A stretch of 64,000 nucleotides of DNA from assembly GCF_003259375.1 (NCBI RefSeq), contig NZ_QLLN01000002.1, forward strand, positions 682,001 to 746,000, written 5' to 3'. Below, in pieces: positions 45,553 through 55,150 of this stretch. Numbering within the stretch: the stretch's first letter is position 1; every line of letters starts with the position of its first letter. The DNA comes from Arenibacter echinorum. GTDB lineage: Bacteria; Bacteroidota; Bacteroidia; Flavobacteriales; Flavobacteriaceae. Under the pieces are notes generated by a model. The model did no database searches. It was not told the origin of the DNA and saw only the letters and a list, made by a program, of their open reading frames with translations. The translations under genes and the position numbers were made by a program.

Positions 45553-46584
45553 CTAATTCTGTCGGTACTCCTTTACCGCATCTATAAAGGCCTTGGCGTT
45601 GTCCAAGGGAACATTGGGCAAAATACCGTGGCCAAGATTTACTACATATTTATCCTTACCAAATTCATTGATCATTTGAGTTACCATTTTTTTGATTACT
45701 GCCGGAGGAGAAAGCAATCTTGCTGGGTCAAAATTCCCCTGAAGGGTTATATTGCCTCCTGAAAGGTAACGTGCATTACGTGCGGAACAGGTCCAGTCCA
45801 CTCCAAGGGCAGCGGCTCCTGATTTGGCCATATCGCCCAAGGCGAACCAGCATCCTTTACCAAAAACGATTACGGGAGCCTCGTCCTTAAGGGCATCTAT
45901 AATCTGTTGTATATATTGGAACGAAAATTCCTGGTAATCTACTGGTGACAACATACCTCCCCAAGAATCGAATACCTGCACGGCATCTACACCGGCATTA
46001 ACTTTTGCCTTTAGATAGGCAATGGTAGTATCGGTGATTTTTTGCAGTAGCTGATGTGCCGCAACTGGATCGGTAAAACAGAATTCCTTGGCCTTGTCAA
46101 AGGTTTTGCTACCCTGGCCTTGTACTACATAGCATAAAATGGTCCAAGGTGAGCCTGCAAAGCCGATTAAGGGGATATCATTGTTCAAAAGTTCCTTTGT
46201 CGCTTTTATGGCCTGCATCACATAGTCCAATTCCACGCTTACGTCTGGGACAATAACTTCGTCCACACCTTTCTGGTCCGTAACCGGATTTGGCAAATAA
46301 GGGCCGAAATTTGGTTTCATCTGCACTTCAATGTTCATGGCTTGGGGGATTACCAAAATATCGCTGAACAAAATTGCGGCATCCATGCCGTATCGGCGTA
46401 TGGGCTGTACCGTAATTTCACTGGCCAATTCCGGCGTACGGCAGCGGGTAAAGAAGTCGTACTTATCACGGATTGCCATAAATTCCGGTAGATATCTTCC
46501 TGCCTGGCGCATCATCCAAACTGGTGGGCGCTCTACGGTTTCTCCTTTTAATGCTCTTAAGAATAAATCGTTTTTAATGCTCAT
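45553..46584 (-). CDS. hemE: Uroporphyrinogen decarboxylase
   Basis: HemE removes four carboxyl groups from uroporphyrinogen III. The 343-residue protein has the diagnostic [16 protein letters not shown] segment and the later [16 protein letters not shown] and [13 protein letters not shown] choose the ATG at 46584 over the first in-frame ATG at 46614, because it gives the usual short leader before the conserved segment. It follows hemD after an 85-nt gap. Confidence 0.96.
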   Translation of the reverse strand: MSIKNDLFLRALKGETVERPPVWMMRQAGRYLPEFMAIRDKYDFFTRCRTPELASEITVQPIRRYGMDAAILFSDILVIPQAMNIEVQMKPNFGPYLPNPVTDQKGVDEVIVPDVSVELDYVMQAIKATKELLNNDIPLIGFAGSPWTILCYVVQGQGSKTFDKAKEFCFTDPVAAHQLLQKITDTTIAYLKAKVNAGVDAVQVFDSWGGMLSPVDYQEFSFQYIQQIIDALKDEAPVIVFGKGCWFALGDMAKSGAAALGVDWTCSARNARYLSGGNITLQGNFDPARLLSPPAVIKKMVTQMINEFGKDKYVVNLGHGILPNVPLDNAKAFIDAVKEYRQN

Positions 46585-46669
46585 AATATTTAGGTGTTCT
46601 TCTTGCCTACCCATTTTAAACTGCCCCTTGATTATATTCCGTTAAGGGATAGTTGTTGTGTATGCCGGT

Positions 46670-47347
46670 TTAATTGCTTTTTATTTTTAAAGTATCTATA
46701 ACCCTTTCCAAGACACTTTCTATCGTTGGTTTTTGGGCAATAATTATATTTTTGGTGTGTTTTTTGGCTTCCGAGGCGGTGGTAGTACCAATACAAAATG
46801 CAACACTTTTCTTTAAATTATTTCTGGCTATAAAGCTTTCAATACCGCTGGGACTAAAAAACAGAATACCATCAAAATCGGTGTCAAAGGTAAGATGATT
46901 TGGGGTATTTTGATATACGGTCTGTTCCTTAAATGCCACCTTGTGTTTTGTTAGGTAGGAGGGAATTTCATCCCGACGTTTATCACCGCACAAAAACAAA
47001 AAAGTTTCATTTGAGTGCTTATTTACCAAAATCTCGGCCAATTCTGCTCCATAATTAGTCATTTCCATGACATTTATGCCATTTTTCTCTAAAACCGATT
47101 TTGTTTTTTCACCCACACAAAAGGCAGAATAGGAATTTTTTTTGACGTTTTGAGGACCCATTATCTTTAGAAAAGCCTTTACGGTATTTTGGCTGGTAAA
47201 TATGATATTTTTGAAATCTGGGTCTATATTGGGAGTTAAGTATTCAATATTGATGGCATCATACTCTTCCGCTTTAATATTGGCATTGGTCAGTATTGCT
47301 TTTTGGGAGGCTGTCAAGATTTTTGTAGAAAGAACGGTCATGCTCAT
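46670..47347 (-). CDS. hemD: Uroporphyrinogen-III synthase
   Basis: HemD closes and inverts ring D of hydroxymethylbilane. The family is weakly conserved; the evidence is position directly after hemC, length (225 residues) and typical segments (FTSQNTVKAFL, FCVGEKTKSVLEKNGI, FFSPSGIESFI, FCIGTTTASEAKKH). The start is the ATG at 47347, though 47341 is equally possible; the TTG at 47371 is less likely. Confidence 0.88.
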   Translation of the reverse strand: MSMTVLSTKILTASQKAILTNANIKAEEYDAINIEYLTPNIDPDFKNIIFTSQNTVKAFLKIMGPQNVKKNSYSAFCVGEKTKSVLEKNGINVMEMTNYGAELAEILVNKHSNETFLFLCGDKRRDEIPSYLTKHKVAFKEQTVYQNTPNHLTFDTDFDGILFFSPSGIESFIARNNLKKSVAFCIGTTTASEAKKHTKNIIIAQKPTIESVLERVIDTLKIKSN

Positions 47348-47378
47348 GATACTTTGGTTTGTAATTCCCAAGCTGGGG

Positions 47379-48290
47379 TCATGCCAATTCCTTTTTTATC
47401 TCCACCATCAATTCCTTACCGCCATTGTCCAATATTTCTTGGGCACACAACTTGCCAAAGTGGATATATTCATTGGCGGGAATAGATTTTTTGACCATTA
47501 ATTTCTGCTTGCCATCCAAGGAAAGTAGTACACCTTCAAAATGGAGGTTATCCTGTTCTATTTTGGCCAAAGCCCCTATGGGTGCTGTGCAGCCCCCTTC
47601 CAATACTTGTAGAAATTCTCGCTCCACATGGGTACAGATATATGTCGCGGAGTCGTTCAACTTGCGGACTGCTTCCGTTGAAAACGCATCGTTTTCCATA
47701 CTGACCACTACCATAGCCCCTTGAGCCGGGGCTGGAACCATCCAATCCAAATCTATATGGTTCTGGGGCAGTACTTCTATTCGTTCTAAACCTGCTTTTG
47801 CAAAAATGGCCCCGTTCCAAGGGTTATCCTGAAGTTTTTGAAGACGCGTGTTAACGTTTCCCCTTAGGTCTACCACCTTGTGGGAAGGGTACTTGTTTAA
47901 CCATTGCGCCTGTCTGCGCAGGCTTCCAGTGGCAATAGTGCCATTGAATTTTAAAAAATCCAAATCTTTATACACCAATATATCTTGGGTATTTGCCCTG
48001 GGCAGTACAGCACTTTGAACAATTCCTTTGGGAAGTCGCGTTGGTACGTCTTTCATGGAATGCACCGCTATATCAACAGTGCCATTGATCATGGCGATGT
48101 CCAGGGTTTTGGTAAATATTCCGGTGATACCCAGCTCGTACAAGGGCTTGTCCAACAATAGGTCCCCAGTAGATTTTACGGAAATTATTTCGGTGTTATA
48201 GCCTAGAGCTTCCAATTGGTCCTGAACGGTGTGGGCTTGCCAGAGTGCTAACTGACTATCACGGGTACCAATGCGTATTGTTTTACTCAT
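47379..48290 (-). CDS. hemC: Hydroxymethylbilane synthase (porphobilinogen deaminase)
   Basis: HemC joins four porphobilinogens on a dipyrromethane cofactor. The cofactor-binding cysteine is in LEGGCTAPIGA, and the conserved GTRDSQLALWQA start, HSMKDVPTRLP and LRRQAQWL are present. The 303-residue length is normal. Its ATG overlaps the hemA stop by 4 nt (ATGA), a tight operon arrangement. Confidence 0.97.
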   Translation of the reverse strand: MSKTIRIGTRDSQLALWQAHTVQDQLEALGYNTEIISVKSTGDLLLDKPLYELGITGIFTKTLDIAMINGTVDIAVHSMKDVPTRLPKGIVQSAVLPRANTQDILVYKDLDFLKFNGTIATGSLRRQAQWLNKYPSHKVVDLRGNVNTRLQKLQDNPWNGAIFAKAGLERIEVLPQNHIDLDWMVPAPAQGAMVVVSMENDAFSTEAVRKLNDSATYICTHVEREFLQVLEGGCTAPIGALAKIEQDNLHFEGVLLSLDGKQKLMVKKSIPANEYIHFGKLCAQEILDNGGKELMVEIKKELA

Positions 48291-49543
48291 TTAGACTCCA
48301 ATTCTAGTTGAAAAACTCGTTGTATAAGCTCTAAACTGGTATCGGAATCTATTTCGGTATCTTTAAGATGATTGGCAAATTGCTTGGTAATTTTCTGAAT
48401 GATGCGTTCCGAGATAATATCGGCTTGTACAGAATTGAAATCGGAAAGCTTTTTGCTTTGGAAGTCCAATTCTTCATCCTTCATGGTCTTCAATTTTTTC
48501 TTAAGCGCCTTAATAACTGGGGCAAACTTTCTAGTTTCCAACCATTTTATAAATTCTTCCTTTACTTCTTCAATAATGGCCTCGGCCTGAGGTACGGATT
48601 CTTTTCTTTTCTCCAAGGTGTCATCCGTCATTTGGGATAAATGATCTAAATGTATTACGGTAACATTCTCCAAATCCGTGACATTATCCGATACATTTTT
48701 TGGAATTGAAAGGTCCAATATCAACAAAGGTTTCTTTGTGTAGATCAATTCTTTGGAAATAGTGGGCGATTGTGCCCCGGTGGCCACGATAAGCACATCG
48801 GTGTTTCTGATTTCGGTCTGTAGGTCCCCGTAATTTTTGACTATCAGATTAAATTTGCCAGCTATTCGCTCAGCCTTGTCCTTGGTACGGTTAATAAGGG
48901 TGATGTGCGAATTTTTGGTATGCTTAATTAAATTTTCACAAGTATTTCTGCCAATTTTCCCGGTGCCGAACAACAGAATATTTTTTTCTGATATATCGGG
49001 TACGGTATTAATGATGTATTGTACCGAGGCAAAGGCTACCGAGGTGGCGCCCGAAGAAATATTGGTTTCGTTCTTTATTCTTTTGCTGGCTTGGATAACG
49101 GAATTGCATAAACGCTCCAAGAACGGATTGGCTATATGCTGCTTTTTTGAACGATTGAAGCTTTGTCGTAATTGACTAATAATTTCGAAATCGCCTAAAA
49201 TTTGGCTGTCCAATCCTGTGCCCATCCTAAAAAGATGGTTTATAGCATCGTTATTTTTATACACATAGGCTACTTCCTGAAATTCCTCCACGGTGCCATG
49301 TGTATTATCGCACAATAATTTTATTAACTGGTAAGGATGCTGGGCAAATCCATGCAATTCGGTACGGTTACAGGTAGAAGTTACCAAGAGACCGTCCAGT
49401 CCTATTAGTTTGGCTTGCTCCAATATGCGATCTATGGCGTTTTCATCCAAGCTAAATTTACCACGCACTTCGGCATCTGCCTTTTTGTAGTTAAGGCCAA
49501 TGGTATAAAATGAATTATTTTTGGAAATGTGATAATCTTTCAT
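48287..49543 (-). CDS. hemA: Glutamyl-tRNA reductase
   Basis: HemA reduces glutamyl-tRNA to glutamate-1-semialdehyde, the first step of C5-pathway haem synthesis. The active-site cysteine is in TSTCNRTEL, and the Rossmann part has LLFGTGKIGRNT. I choose the ATG at 49543 (418 residues): a -7 box ends 20 nt upstream of it, and an earlier in-frame start at 49564 would overlap the box. It leads the hemA-C-D unit and is divergent from the AraC regulator. Confidence 0.96.
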   Translation of the reverse strand: MKDYHISKNNSFYTIGLNYKKADAEVRGKFSLDENAIDRILEQAKLIGLDGLLVTSTCNRTELHGFAQHPYQLIKLLCDNTHGTVEEFQEVAYVYKNNDAINHLFRMGTGLDSQILGDFEIISQLRQSFNRSKKQHIANPFLERLCNSVIQASKRIKNETNISSGATSVAFASVQYIINTVPDISEKNILLFGTGKIGRNTCENLIKHTKNSHITLINRTKDKAERIAGKFNLIVKNYGDLQTEIRNTDVLIVATGAQSPTISKELIYTKKPLLILDLSIPKNVSDNVTDLENVTVIHLDHLSQMTDDTLEKRKESVPQAEAIIEEVKEEFIKWLETRKFAPVIKALKKKLKTMKDEELDFQSKKLSDFNSVQADIISERIIQKITKQFANHLKDTEIDSDTSLELIQRVFQLELESK

Positions 49544-49563
49544 AGGTACTCTTGAGAGCGTCA

Positions 49564-49571
49564 CAAAAATA
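49564..49571 (-). promoter_or_regulatory. Putative -7 box of the hemA operon
   Basis: Read on the minus strand this is TATTTTTG, an exact -7 match, 20 nt before the hemA ATG at 49543, and it lies in the gap shared with the AraC regulator. Confidence 0.55.
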
Positions 49572-49747
49572 AGAGCATCAAACTTATAAAAGTAACGCTA
49601 GAGGAACAATAAATATCGTTTGTGGTTTTTTAACGCTGTTTTGGGTATGAAAACCCTTGAAATAGTATATTTTAGCGATGTTAAGGGAATTCTTGTCATT
49701 GGTAATTTAGAATGTTTCTAAATAGATAAATTTAATATAATGTCGAC

Positions 49748-50638
49748 ATGGAGGAAGAAAATATCGCTCAAGGGTCTTTCGAGGAAGTATTTATTGAAGA
49801 CGGGTTCTATGTGTTGAAAATTCAAAACGATGGTATTCATAACCAGACGGTTACCCGAGAAATAGACAGTTCCTTTATTCAGTTTCATTTCTGTTTAAAG
49901 GGCAGTGCCAAGTTTGTATTTAATGAAGGAAGGTATGCCTTGGAGGTCAATGAAGACAACTCGCTCCTCTTGTACAATACTCAGGTAGATCTACCTCTTA
50001 ATCTTGTTTTAAATACCAATTCCTGGATGGTCTCCATTATAATGACCATCCGGAAATTCCATTCCCTGTTCTCCAAGGAAGCCGATTATATACCTTTTTT
50101 AAGCTCGGATAACAAAGATAAAAAGTACTATTCTCAAGAGGCTGTATCCCCCGCGATAGCGGTAGTTCTGAGTCAGGTAATGAACTATAACCTTCATCGT
50201 TCCATAAAGGAGTTGTATATAAAGGGGAAGGTTTATGAACTAATTTCTCTCTATTTTAATAAGAGTGAGGATGCCGATGTGGAACAATGTCCCTTTTTGG
50301 TGGACGAGGACAACGTTAAGCGCATTCGGAATGCCAAGGAAATAATTATTTCTAGAATGGCCGAACCACCTAGTCTACAAGAGCTGTCCGAAGAAATTGG
50401 GCTTAGCCTTAAAAAATTGAAAGAAGGCTTCAAGCAGATATATGGGGATTCCGTATACAGTTTTTTATTCGATTACAAGATGGAATATGCCCGTAAAATG
50501 TTGGAATCTGGCAAGCACAATGTCAATGAGGTTGGGCTGAAGGTAGGCTATAGTACTTCCAGTCACTTTATTGCAGCATTTAAGAAAAAGTATAGTACCA
50601 CTCCAAAGAAATACCTGATGTCTTTGGCCAGCGGTTAA
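49748..50638 (+). CDS. AraC-family transcriptional regulator, divergent from hemA
   Basis: A 296-residue regulator. The C-terminal 100 residues hold the double helix-turn-helix (PPSLQELSEEIGLSLKKLKE, then VNEVGLKVGYSTSSHFIAAF). The N-terminal part has a cupin-like sensor (FIQFHFCLKGSAKFVFNEGR). It resembles PchR-type regulators of iron and siderophore genes in layout. It is divergent from hemA over about 200 nt, so it may control haem synthesis in response to iron or haem; this is inference from position. Confidence 0.9.
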   Translation: MEEENIAQGSFEEVFIEDGFYVLKIQNDGIHNQTVTREIDSSFIQFHFCLKGSAKFVFNEGRYALEVNEDNSLLLYNTQVDLPLNLVLNTNSWMVSIIMTIRKFHSLFSKEADYIPFLSSDNKDKKYYSQEAVSPAIAVVLSQVMNYNLHRSIKELYIKGKVYELISLYFNKSEDADVEQCPFLVDEDNVKRIRNAKEIIISRMAEPPSLQELSEEIGLSLKKLKEGFKQIYGDSVYSFLFDYKMEYARKMLESGKHNVNEVGLKVGYSTSSHFIAAFKKKYSTTPKKYLMSLASG

Positions 50639-50856
50639 GTTGGTTGTGTTCCTCAGCTTGTATTATTCATTATATTTTTATGTTTTCGGATCTGCAATAC
50701 TGCTTATTCCGCTCAAAAGACGGGAATTTTTATTTCTAACAAGTAGGGGTATTATTGTGAGAACTCTAGTATATTTTGGAATTATTGATAAATTATGTGT
50801 TTTGTTGCGGTAAATTTTAGATATTTAGAACTTCAAATTGATAATCGATAACTTTT

Positions 50857-51666
50857 ATGCACTTATATAAATGTACTATTGCCTTAATTGCGCTAGTAGT
50901 TGTGATTGGATGTGGTAGCACCAAAATACAGGAAGAGGTTACCTTAAATCCAAACCTTCACAATACACCTGTACAGATTCCAGAAAAAATAATTTCCGCC
51001 AACACATTGGCCAAGGATAGGGTTTTGGTGTTTTCCAAAACCAATGGTTTCCGTCATAAGTCCATTGAAAAGGGGGTAGCCACTTTTGTAAAATTAGGTG
51101 TAGCCAATAATTTTGCGGTAACCCATACCGAGGATTCTCTACAATTTAATAGCGAAAATCTTAAGAAGTTTAAATTAGTGGTCTTTTTAAGTACTACTAT
51201 GGATGTGTTGGGCGACGAGCAACAATCGGCCTTTGAGAAATATATACAAGCTGGCGGAAGTTTTATGGGTGTTCATGCTGCGGCGGATACGGAATATGAA
51301 TGGCCATGGTATAACAAATTAGTGGGGGCTTATTTTTTGAGTCACCCCAAACAACAAACAGCTAGGATAGACGTGGTAGACCACAACCATCCTGCAACCA
51401 AACATTTGGCCGATATCTGGACGCATTTTGATGAATGGTACAACTATAAAAATATTAATCCAGAGGTTCATGTGCTCATGAAACTGGATGAAAGCTCTTA
51501 TGAGGGGGGTAAGAATGGTGATAACCACCCTATTGCATGGTACCATGAGTATGACGGCGGACGTGCCTTTTATACTGGCTTGGGACATACTGAGGAAGCT
51601 TTTGACGACCTTAATTTCCGTCAACATTTGGTGGGCGGAATTGAATATTGCCTAAAGAGGAATTAA
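50857..51666 (+). CDS. ThuA-domain lipoprotein
   Basis: A 269-residue predicted lipoprotein (lipobox IGC, Cys19) with a ThuA-like GATase1-fold domain: RVLVFSKTNGFRHKSIEKG at the start, GGSFMGVHAAADTEYEWPWY in the middle and AWYHEYDGGRAFYTGLGHTEEAF near the end. ThuA proteins work with Gfo/Idh/MocA dehydrogenases in 3-keto-sugar metabolism (for example trehalose in Sinorhizobium). Two exported Gfo/Idh/MocA proteins are encoded in this window, so a role in carbohydrate use is likely. Confidence 0.88.
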   Translation: MHLYKCTIALIALVVVIGCGSTKIQEEVTLNPNLHNTPVQIPEKIISANTLAKDRVLVFSKTNGFRHKSIEKGVATFVKLGVANNFAVTHTEDSLQFNSENLKKFKLVVFLSTTMDVLGDEQQSAFEKYIQAGGSFMGVHAAADTEYEWPWYNKLVGAYFLSHPKQQTARIDVVDHNHPATKHLADIWTHFDEWYNYKNINPEVHVLMKLDESSYEGGKNGDNHPIAWYHEYDGGRAFYTGLGHTEEAFDDLNFRQHLVGGIEYCLKRN

Positions 51667-51737
51667 CTCTTGGGCATTTACAAAACAAAGTTAACCACCA
51701 ATACTTTGTAATTTTAATAACCACCAACCTTTACTGT

Positions 51738-51821
51738 AGTCCTGCAAGGTTCTATCGACACCCAATCAACCAACGCTAAATTTATTTAGTGTGTCGGTAT
51801 CAATCTCGCAGGACTTTTTTT
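51738..51821 (+). terminator. Long structured terminator after the ThuA gene
   Basis: Outer stem AGTCCTGC with GCAGGACT, middle stem TATCGACAC with GTGTCGGTA (one G-U), and an inner CTAAA/TTTAG stem, followed by a seven-T run. It is much longer than a normal terminator and could be a small RNA with its own terminator. Confidence 0.75.
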
Positions 51822-52208
51822 GTTTAATTTTTACTGAAGCCTATCTAGAGGGTTACTTAGTTATGGAGTTTGGTTATAAGGTATTTGTATGATATATCAC
51901 TTAAGAATAGGAAATGCCCCCTATATCAATCTTCAATTAAAAATTAAAAGCACATAAATCCCAATTATTTAGGGCGTCGATTACATTCCAAAATAGACTG
52001 GATAGTCGGTTTGTTTTGTTTTTAGGCAACTAAGCGATATAATATTGGTATTTCAAAGACTTAATTACGTTTTATATCGAACTAACATGGCTCATCTGGT
52101 TCTTCAGATGCAACAAGAACCGACCAAGTGGTTGGATTTGAAATTTTGCACAAAACTGCAAGAGGAGTCCAAATATGAAAGTTAATAACCAGGTTAAAGA
52201 GGCCAACC
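51822..52208. other. Intergenic region
   Basis: No supported gene. A 32-codon open frame at 52087-52185 and overlapping short inverted repeats (CATCTG/CAGATG, GGTTCTT/AAGAACC) were seen but not judged real genes. Confidence 0.4.
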
Positions 52209-53174
52209 CTAGTTCTTTTTGGGGCTTTTTGGAAAATGTACTTCTACCTTGTCGTGCATGGTATATAGTCTAAACTGGTCTCCATCCGGAACTAGGATGC
52301 CACTGGATCTGTTCTCTTCCATTATCGGATTTTGGAGATATTTTTTCCAATGTACCAAGTCTTTTGATGCAGCCACATTGGTGGACCAAAGGCTCCAGTC
52401 TTTAAAAGGGGTGCCATGGTAATAAGCATAATACCATCCTTTGTATTTAATGATCTGGTTTACAGCCACGCCATATTTATCGTAGGCTTCGGGCCCCATT
52501 GTTATTACAGGTTCATCCTGAACATTGGTCCATACTTTTAGATCTTTGGAGGTGGCGAGCCAAATGCCCAAGTCGTTGCGCTCATAGAATAAATACCACA
52601 TGTTGTTTTCCCTCCAAACGGTAGGTGTGCCGTAAGGACCTTCGCTCAAGGGGGAACCATCGGCATTGCGCATGTCTAGGGAACCATGGTCTGTCCAATG
52701 AATGCGATCGGTGGAGGTAAGCCTATGGGCTACATCGTTTTTACCTTCGGCAAACATATGATAAGTGCCATCCACTTTTATGACCATCATGTCCTCGGTC
52801 CAACTCTCATTAAAAACGGGGTTATTGTCATGGCGCTTCCAAGCAATACCGTCTAAAGAGGTAGCATAACCTAGGGAAAGGGGCTCCTTTTCCGTTTGAA
52901 AGCCCGTATACCACATATGATAGGTGCCATCTTCCTTTAGAATATACCCGCGTTCGCGAATTTTTTGATCCCAAGTATCCGAACCTGTACCAGTAAAAAC
53001 AGGATTTTCGGCTGGGGTTTGAAAATGTGTCAATTCGCTGGGAAAAGGTACGGAGTCTTGGGGAGCAACAACGGTCAGTTGGTCTATGCTCACATTTTCC
53101 TTGGTTTTTTGGTGGTCTTTGCAGGACAGAAGAAAGACCATGAGGGATGTAAGAAGTAGAAGACGTGTTATCAT
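52209..53174 (-). CDS. Five-bladed-propeller glycosidase-like lipoprotein
   Basis: A 321-residue secreted protein (lipobox LLSC at residues 15-18 from the ATG at 53174; an earlier start is less likely). It has repeated propeller blades (YHMWYTGFQTEKEPLSLGYA, WYLFYERNDLG, WYYAYYHGTPF) of the kind found in GH32/43/68/117-like proteins. The product may cleave or bind a plant- or algae-derived sugar, but I do not see a catalytic acid clearly enough to name a family. It is divergent from the GH16 gene. Confidence 0.78.
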   Translation of the reverse strand: MITRLLLLTSLMVFLLSCKDHQKTKENVSIDQLTVVAPQDSVPFPSELTHFQTPAENPVFTGTGSDTWDQKIRERGYILKEDGTYHMWYTGFQTEKEPLSLGYATSLDGIAWKRHDNNPVFNESWTEDMMVIKVDGTYHMFAEGKNDVAHRLTSTDRIHWTDHGSLDMRNADGSPLSEGPYGTPTVWRENNMWYLFYERNDLGIWLATSKDLKVWTNVQDEPVITMGPEAYDKYGVAVNQIIKYKGWYYAYYHGTPFKDWSLWSTNVAASKDLVHWKKYLQNPIMEENRSSGILVPDGDQFRLYTMHDKVEVHFPKSPKKN

Positions 53175-53289
53175 AATGCGTTTATTTTGGTAGTGTAGGT
53201 TTACTGTGTTTTGTTGGAACAAGGAAGATAATAATTCCTTTTTATCCGCTGCCAATTAATGGCACAAAAATGACTATCCATATGCTATA

Positions 53290-53373
53290 GTGTGTGAGGG
53301 ATAGCAGTGAAAAGCCCACAGGCCTCAGGCCGAGGACTTGAAGCGGATAGCCCGGCCCCTTAGGGACACACCC
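53290..53373 (+). other. Structured GC-rich intergenic element
   Basis: Flanked by GTGTGT (53290-53295) and ACACAC (53366-53371), which can pair. Inside are GGGATAGC, the palindrome GGCCTCAGGCC, and GCGGATAGCCCGGCCCC. It is far more GC-rich than its surroundings. It resembles a dispersed intergenic repeat I recall from flavobacterial genomes; that likeness is from memory. Confidence 0.6.
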
Positions 53374-53390
53374 AAACATTCTACTTAATG

Positions 53391-53460
53391 GTTAAAATTA
53401 TAACAGTTTTTGATAGAATCTGCCACATAATGTCGTTTCAGGTGTGTTATCTTGCTGTTG
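53391..53460 (+). promoter_or_regulatory. Element shared with the region upstream of the second oxidoreductase, copy 1
   Basis: By my count 53 of 70 positions match 55151-55220 without a gap. The conserved parts are the start (GTTAAAATTATA, AGTTTTTGA, AGAATC) and the end (TTATCTTGCTGTT). It lies 138 nt before the GH16 ATG. Confidence 0.75.
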
Positions 53461-53597
53461 ATCCAAATCGTTAATTATATGTTGTTTCAGTTGAATTTTG
53501 ACAATGGGAATATTCTATTGAATATATAAGGACATGAAAAACATATAAGCTGACAAATGTTTTGTGTAGAACCATTGAAGGTTACAAATCTATTAAA

Positions 53598-54380
53598 ATG
53601 AAATTAACCCCTGTATTTTTATTCCTGTTTGTTATAGGATTTGCCTTTGCGCAAGGCCCGGCCCAGGGACCTATGTCCAAAAAGCGGTTTAATCCTGAAA
53701 AAATGGGTTACAAATTAGTTTGGGAAGATAACTTTAAGGGCAAAACTTTGGATACTACAAAATGGACTGTAAGAGGAGTGGGGCCAAGGGCCATAGCTTA
53801 TGTGTCCGAGGAAGCGGTAAAAGTGGAAAAGGGATATTTAAAATTATATGCTATTAAAAAGGGGGACTCCCTCTTGGGCAGTGCGGTAGGTACCCAAGGC
53901 AAGTTTATGTCCAAATATGGCTATTATGAATGTAGGGCCAAATTACAAAAATCACAAGGGGTCTGGGCCGCTTTTTGGTTACAATCCCCGCAGATAAGTC
54001 AGGGGGAAGATCCGTCCAAATTTGGGGCTGAAATAGATATAATGGAGTTTTTTAAAAAGTTGGGCACCGATATTGTTTCCCATAATGTGCATTGGGCCTA
54101 CGGACCCCATCAACAATCTACCAAGGGAATGCAAAGTTACCGAAGAGGGGTAAGTTTGGGGTTTCATACTTTTGGTTTGGAGTGGTTCCCCGACAAATAT
54201 ATTTTTTATGTGGATGGGTATAAGTATTACGAGGTTACGGCCGGTATCTCCAATATTGAGGAATATATGATTTTGAGCATGGAATACCCTGGCAAAAAGG
54301 AGGAGATATTAAAAACGATTTTCCCCGATGTATTTATGGTCGATTACGTTAAGGTTTACCAAAAAGAGGAGGGTTATTAA
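53598..54380 (+). CDS. Glycoside hydrolase family 16 protein
   Basis: A 260-residue secreted enzyme with a signal peptide (ending FAFAQG). The catalytic GH16 motif is EIDIME, with Glu145, Asp147 and Glu150. Further family segments are YGYYECRAKLQKSQGVWAAF and FHTFGLEWFPDKYIFYVDG. GH16 enzymes cut beta-glucans (laminarin, lichenan), agar, porphyran or carrageenan; the substrate cannot be told here. The ATG at 53598 begins a good signal peptide, while the upstream frame does not. It shares an upstream element with the second oxidoreductase gene. Confidence 0.93.
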   Translation: MKLTPVFLFLFVIGFAFAQGPAQGPMSKKRFNPEKMGYKLVWEDNFKGKTLDTTKWTVRGVGPRAIAYVSEEAVKVEKGYLKLYAIKKGDSLLGSAVGTQGKFMSKYGYYECRAKLQKSQGVWAAFWLQSPQISQGEDPSKFGAEIDIMEFFKKLGTDIVSHNVHWAYGPHQQSTKGMQSYRRGVSLGFHTFGLEWFPDKYIFYVDGYKYYEVTAGISNIEEYMILSMEYPGKKEEILKTIFPDVFMVDYVKVYQKEEGY

Positions 54381-54401
54381 TTACGAATAAAGAAGTTTAT
54401 T

Positions 54402-54409
54402 TAAATTTG
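54402..54409 (+). promoter_or_regulatory. Putative -7 box of the acetyltransferase gene
   Basis: An exact TAAATTTG match 51 nt before the ATG at 54460. Confidence 0.45.
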
Positions 54410-54459
54410 CAAACTTTTGAAACCTGAGGTTTTATAAGGAATATTTTAAAAATGAAACC

Positions 54460-54906
54460 ATGAAAATAGCCCTACTACAAGAATCTGACGTAAACCCTGA
54501 TATGGAGCAACAACTGGCCGGATTGTTCCGCCAATTGAATGCCGATATAAAACAAATTAATCTTAAACAGGTGCTCGACCCTGAAAATCCAATATGCCTA
54601 GTATATTGTAAGGAAGGTGATAAAGTAATGGGAATGGCCTTGATGTGCACTTATACCGTTATATCTGGTATCAAAGGCTGGGTTGAGGATGTGGTTGTGG
54701 ATGTGGAACACCGGGGAAAGGGCATAGGCAGAAAACTAATGGAAAAATTGGTAGAATTGGGAAAAGAAAAGGGCCTAACCGAAATCCTTCTTTTTAGCGC
54801 AGATAAGCGTATAGAAGCCATTAACCTTTATAAAAGTTTGGGTTTTAAGGAAAAGGAAAGTCGTATTTATGTGCTTAAAACCGAAGCTTTGATTAAAAAG
54901 GGCTAA
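54460..54906 (+). CDS. GNAT family N-acetyltransferase
   Basis: A 148-residue acetyl-CoA-dependent transferase. The acetyl-CoA loop is VVVDVEHRGKGIGRKLMEKL, followed by LLFSADKRIEAINLYKSLGF, as in the GNAT superfamily. The substrate is unknown. It follows the GH16 gene with an 80-nt gap and a -7 box of its own. Confidence 0.88.
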   Translation: MKIALLQESDVNPDMEQQLAGLFRQLNADIKQINLKQVLDPENPICLVYCKEGDKVMGMALMCTYTVISGIKGWVEDVVVDVEHRGKGIGRKLMEKLVELGKEKGLTEILLFSADKRIEAINLYKSLGFKEKESRIYVLKTEALIKKG

Positions 54907-55150
54907 AACCTTTAGCAATATTCTAATGTTGGCAGCCTCGCACTTGGCTGTCACAGCTAATTTTTGATCTATTCAAAATCCAAACTTATTAAAACTACCC
55001 TACCATTCGGGTAGGTCCTGCCATTCTATTATGTAAAGTATTAGCTGGCATTATGCTTTGTAGAATGATATGCCGCCAGGAGAATTGTCTAGCGGTGTTT
55101 ACTTATTTATTCGCCTTGCCTGTGTAACAGGGCCAAGGTTTTTTCCTAGG
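54907..55150. other. Intergenic region before shared element copy 2
   Basis: No gene seen. A short inverted repeat (CCTACC with GGTAGG around ATTCG) near 55010 has no T-run. Confidence 0.4.

Noticed and set aside
52087-52185. 32-codon open frame between the ThuA and propeller glycosidase genes
   Set aside because: Too short, no recognised motif or promoter, and located in a region of short inverted repeats.
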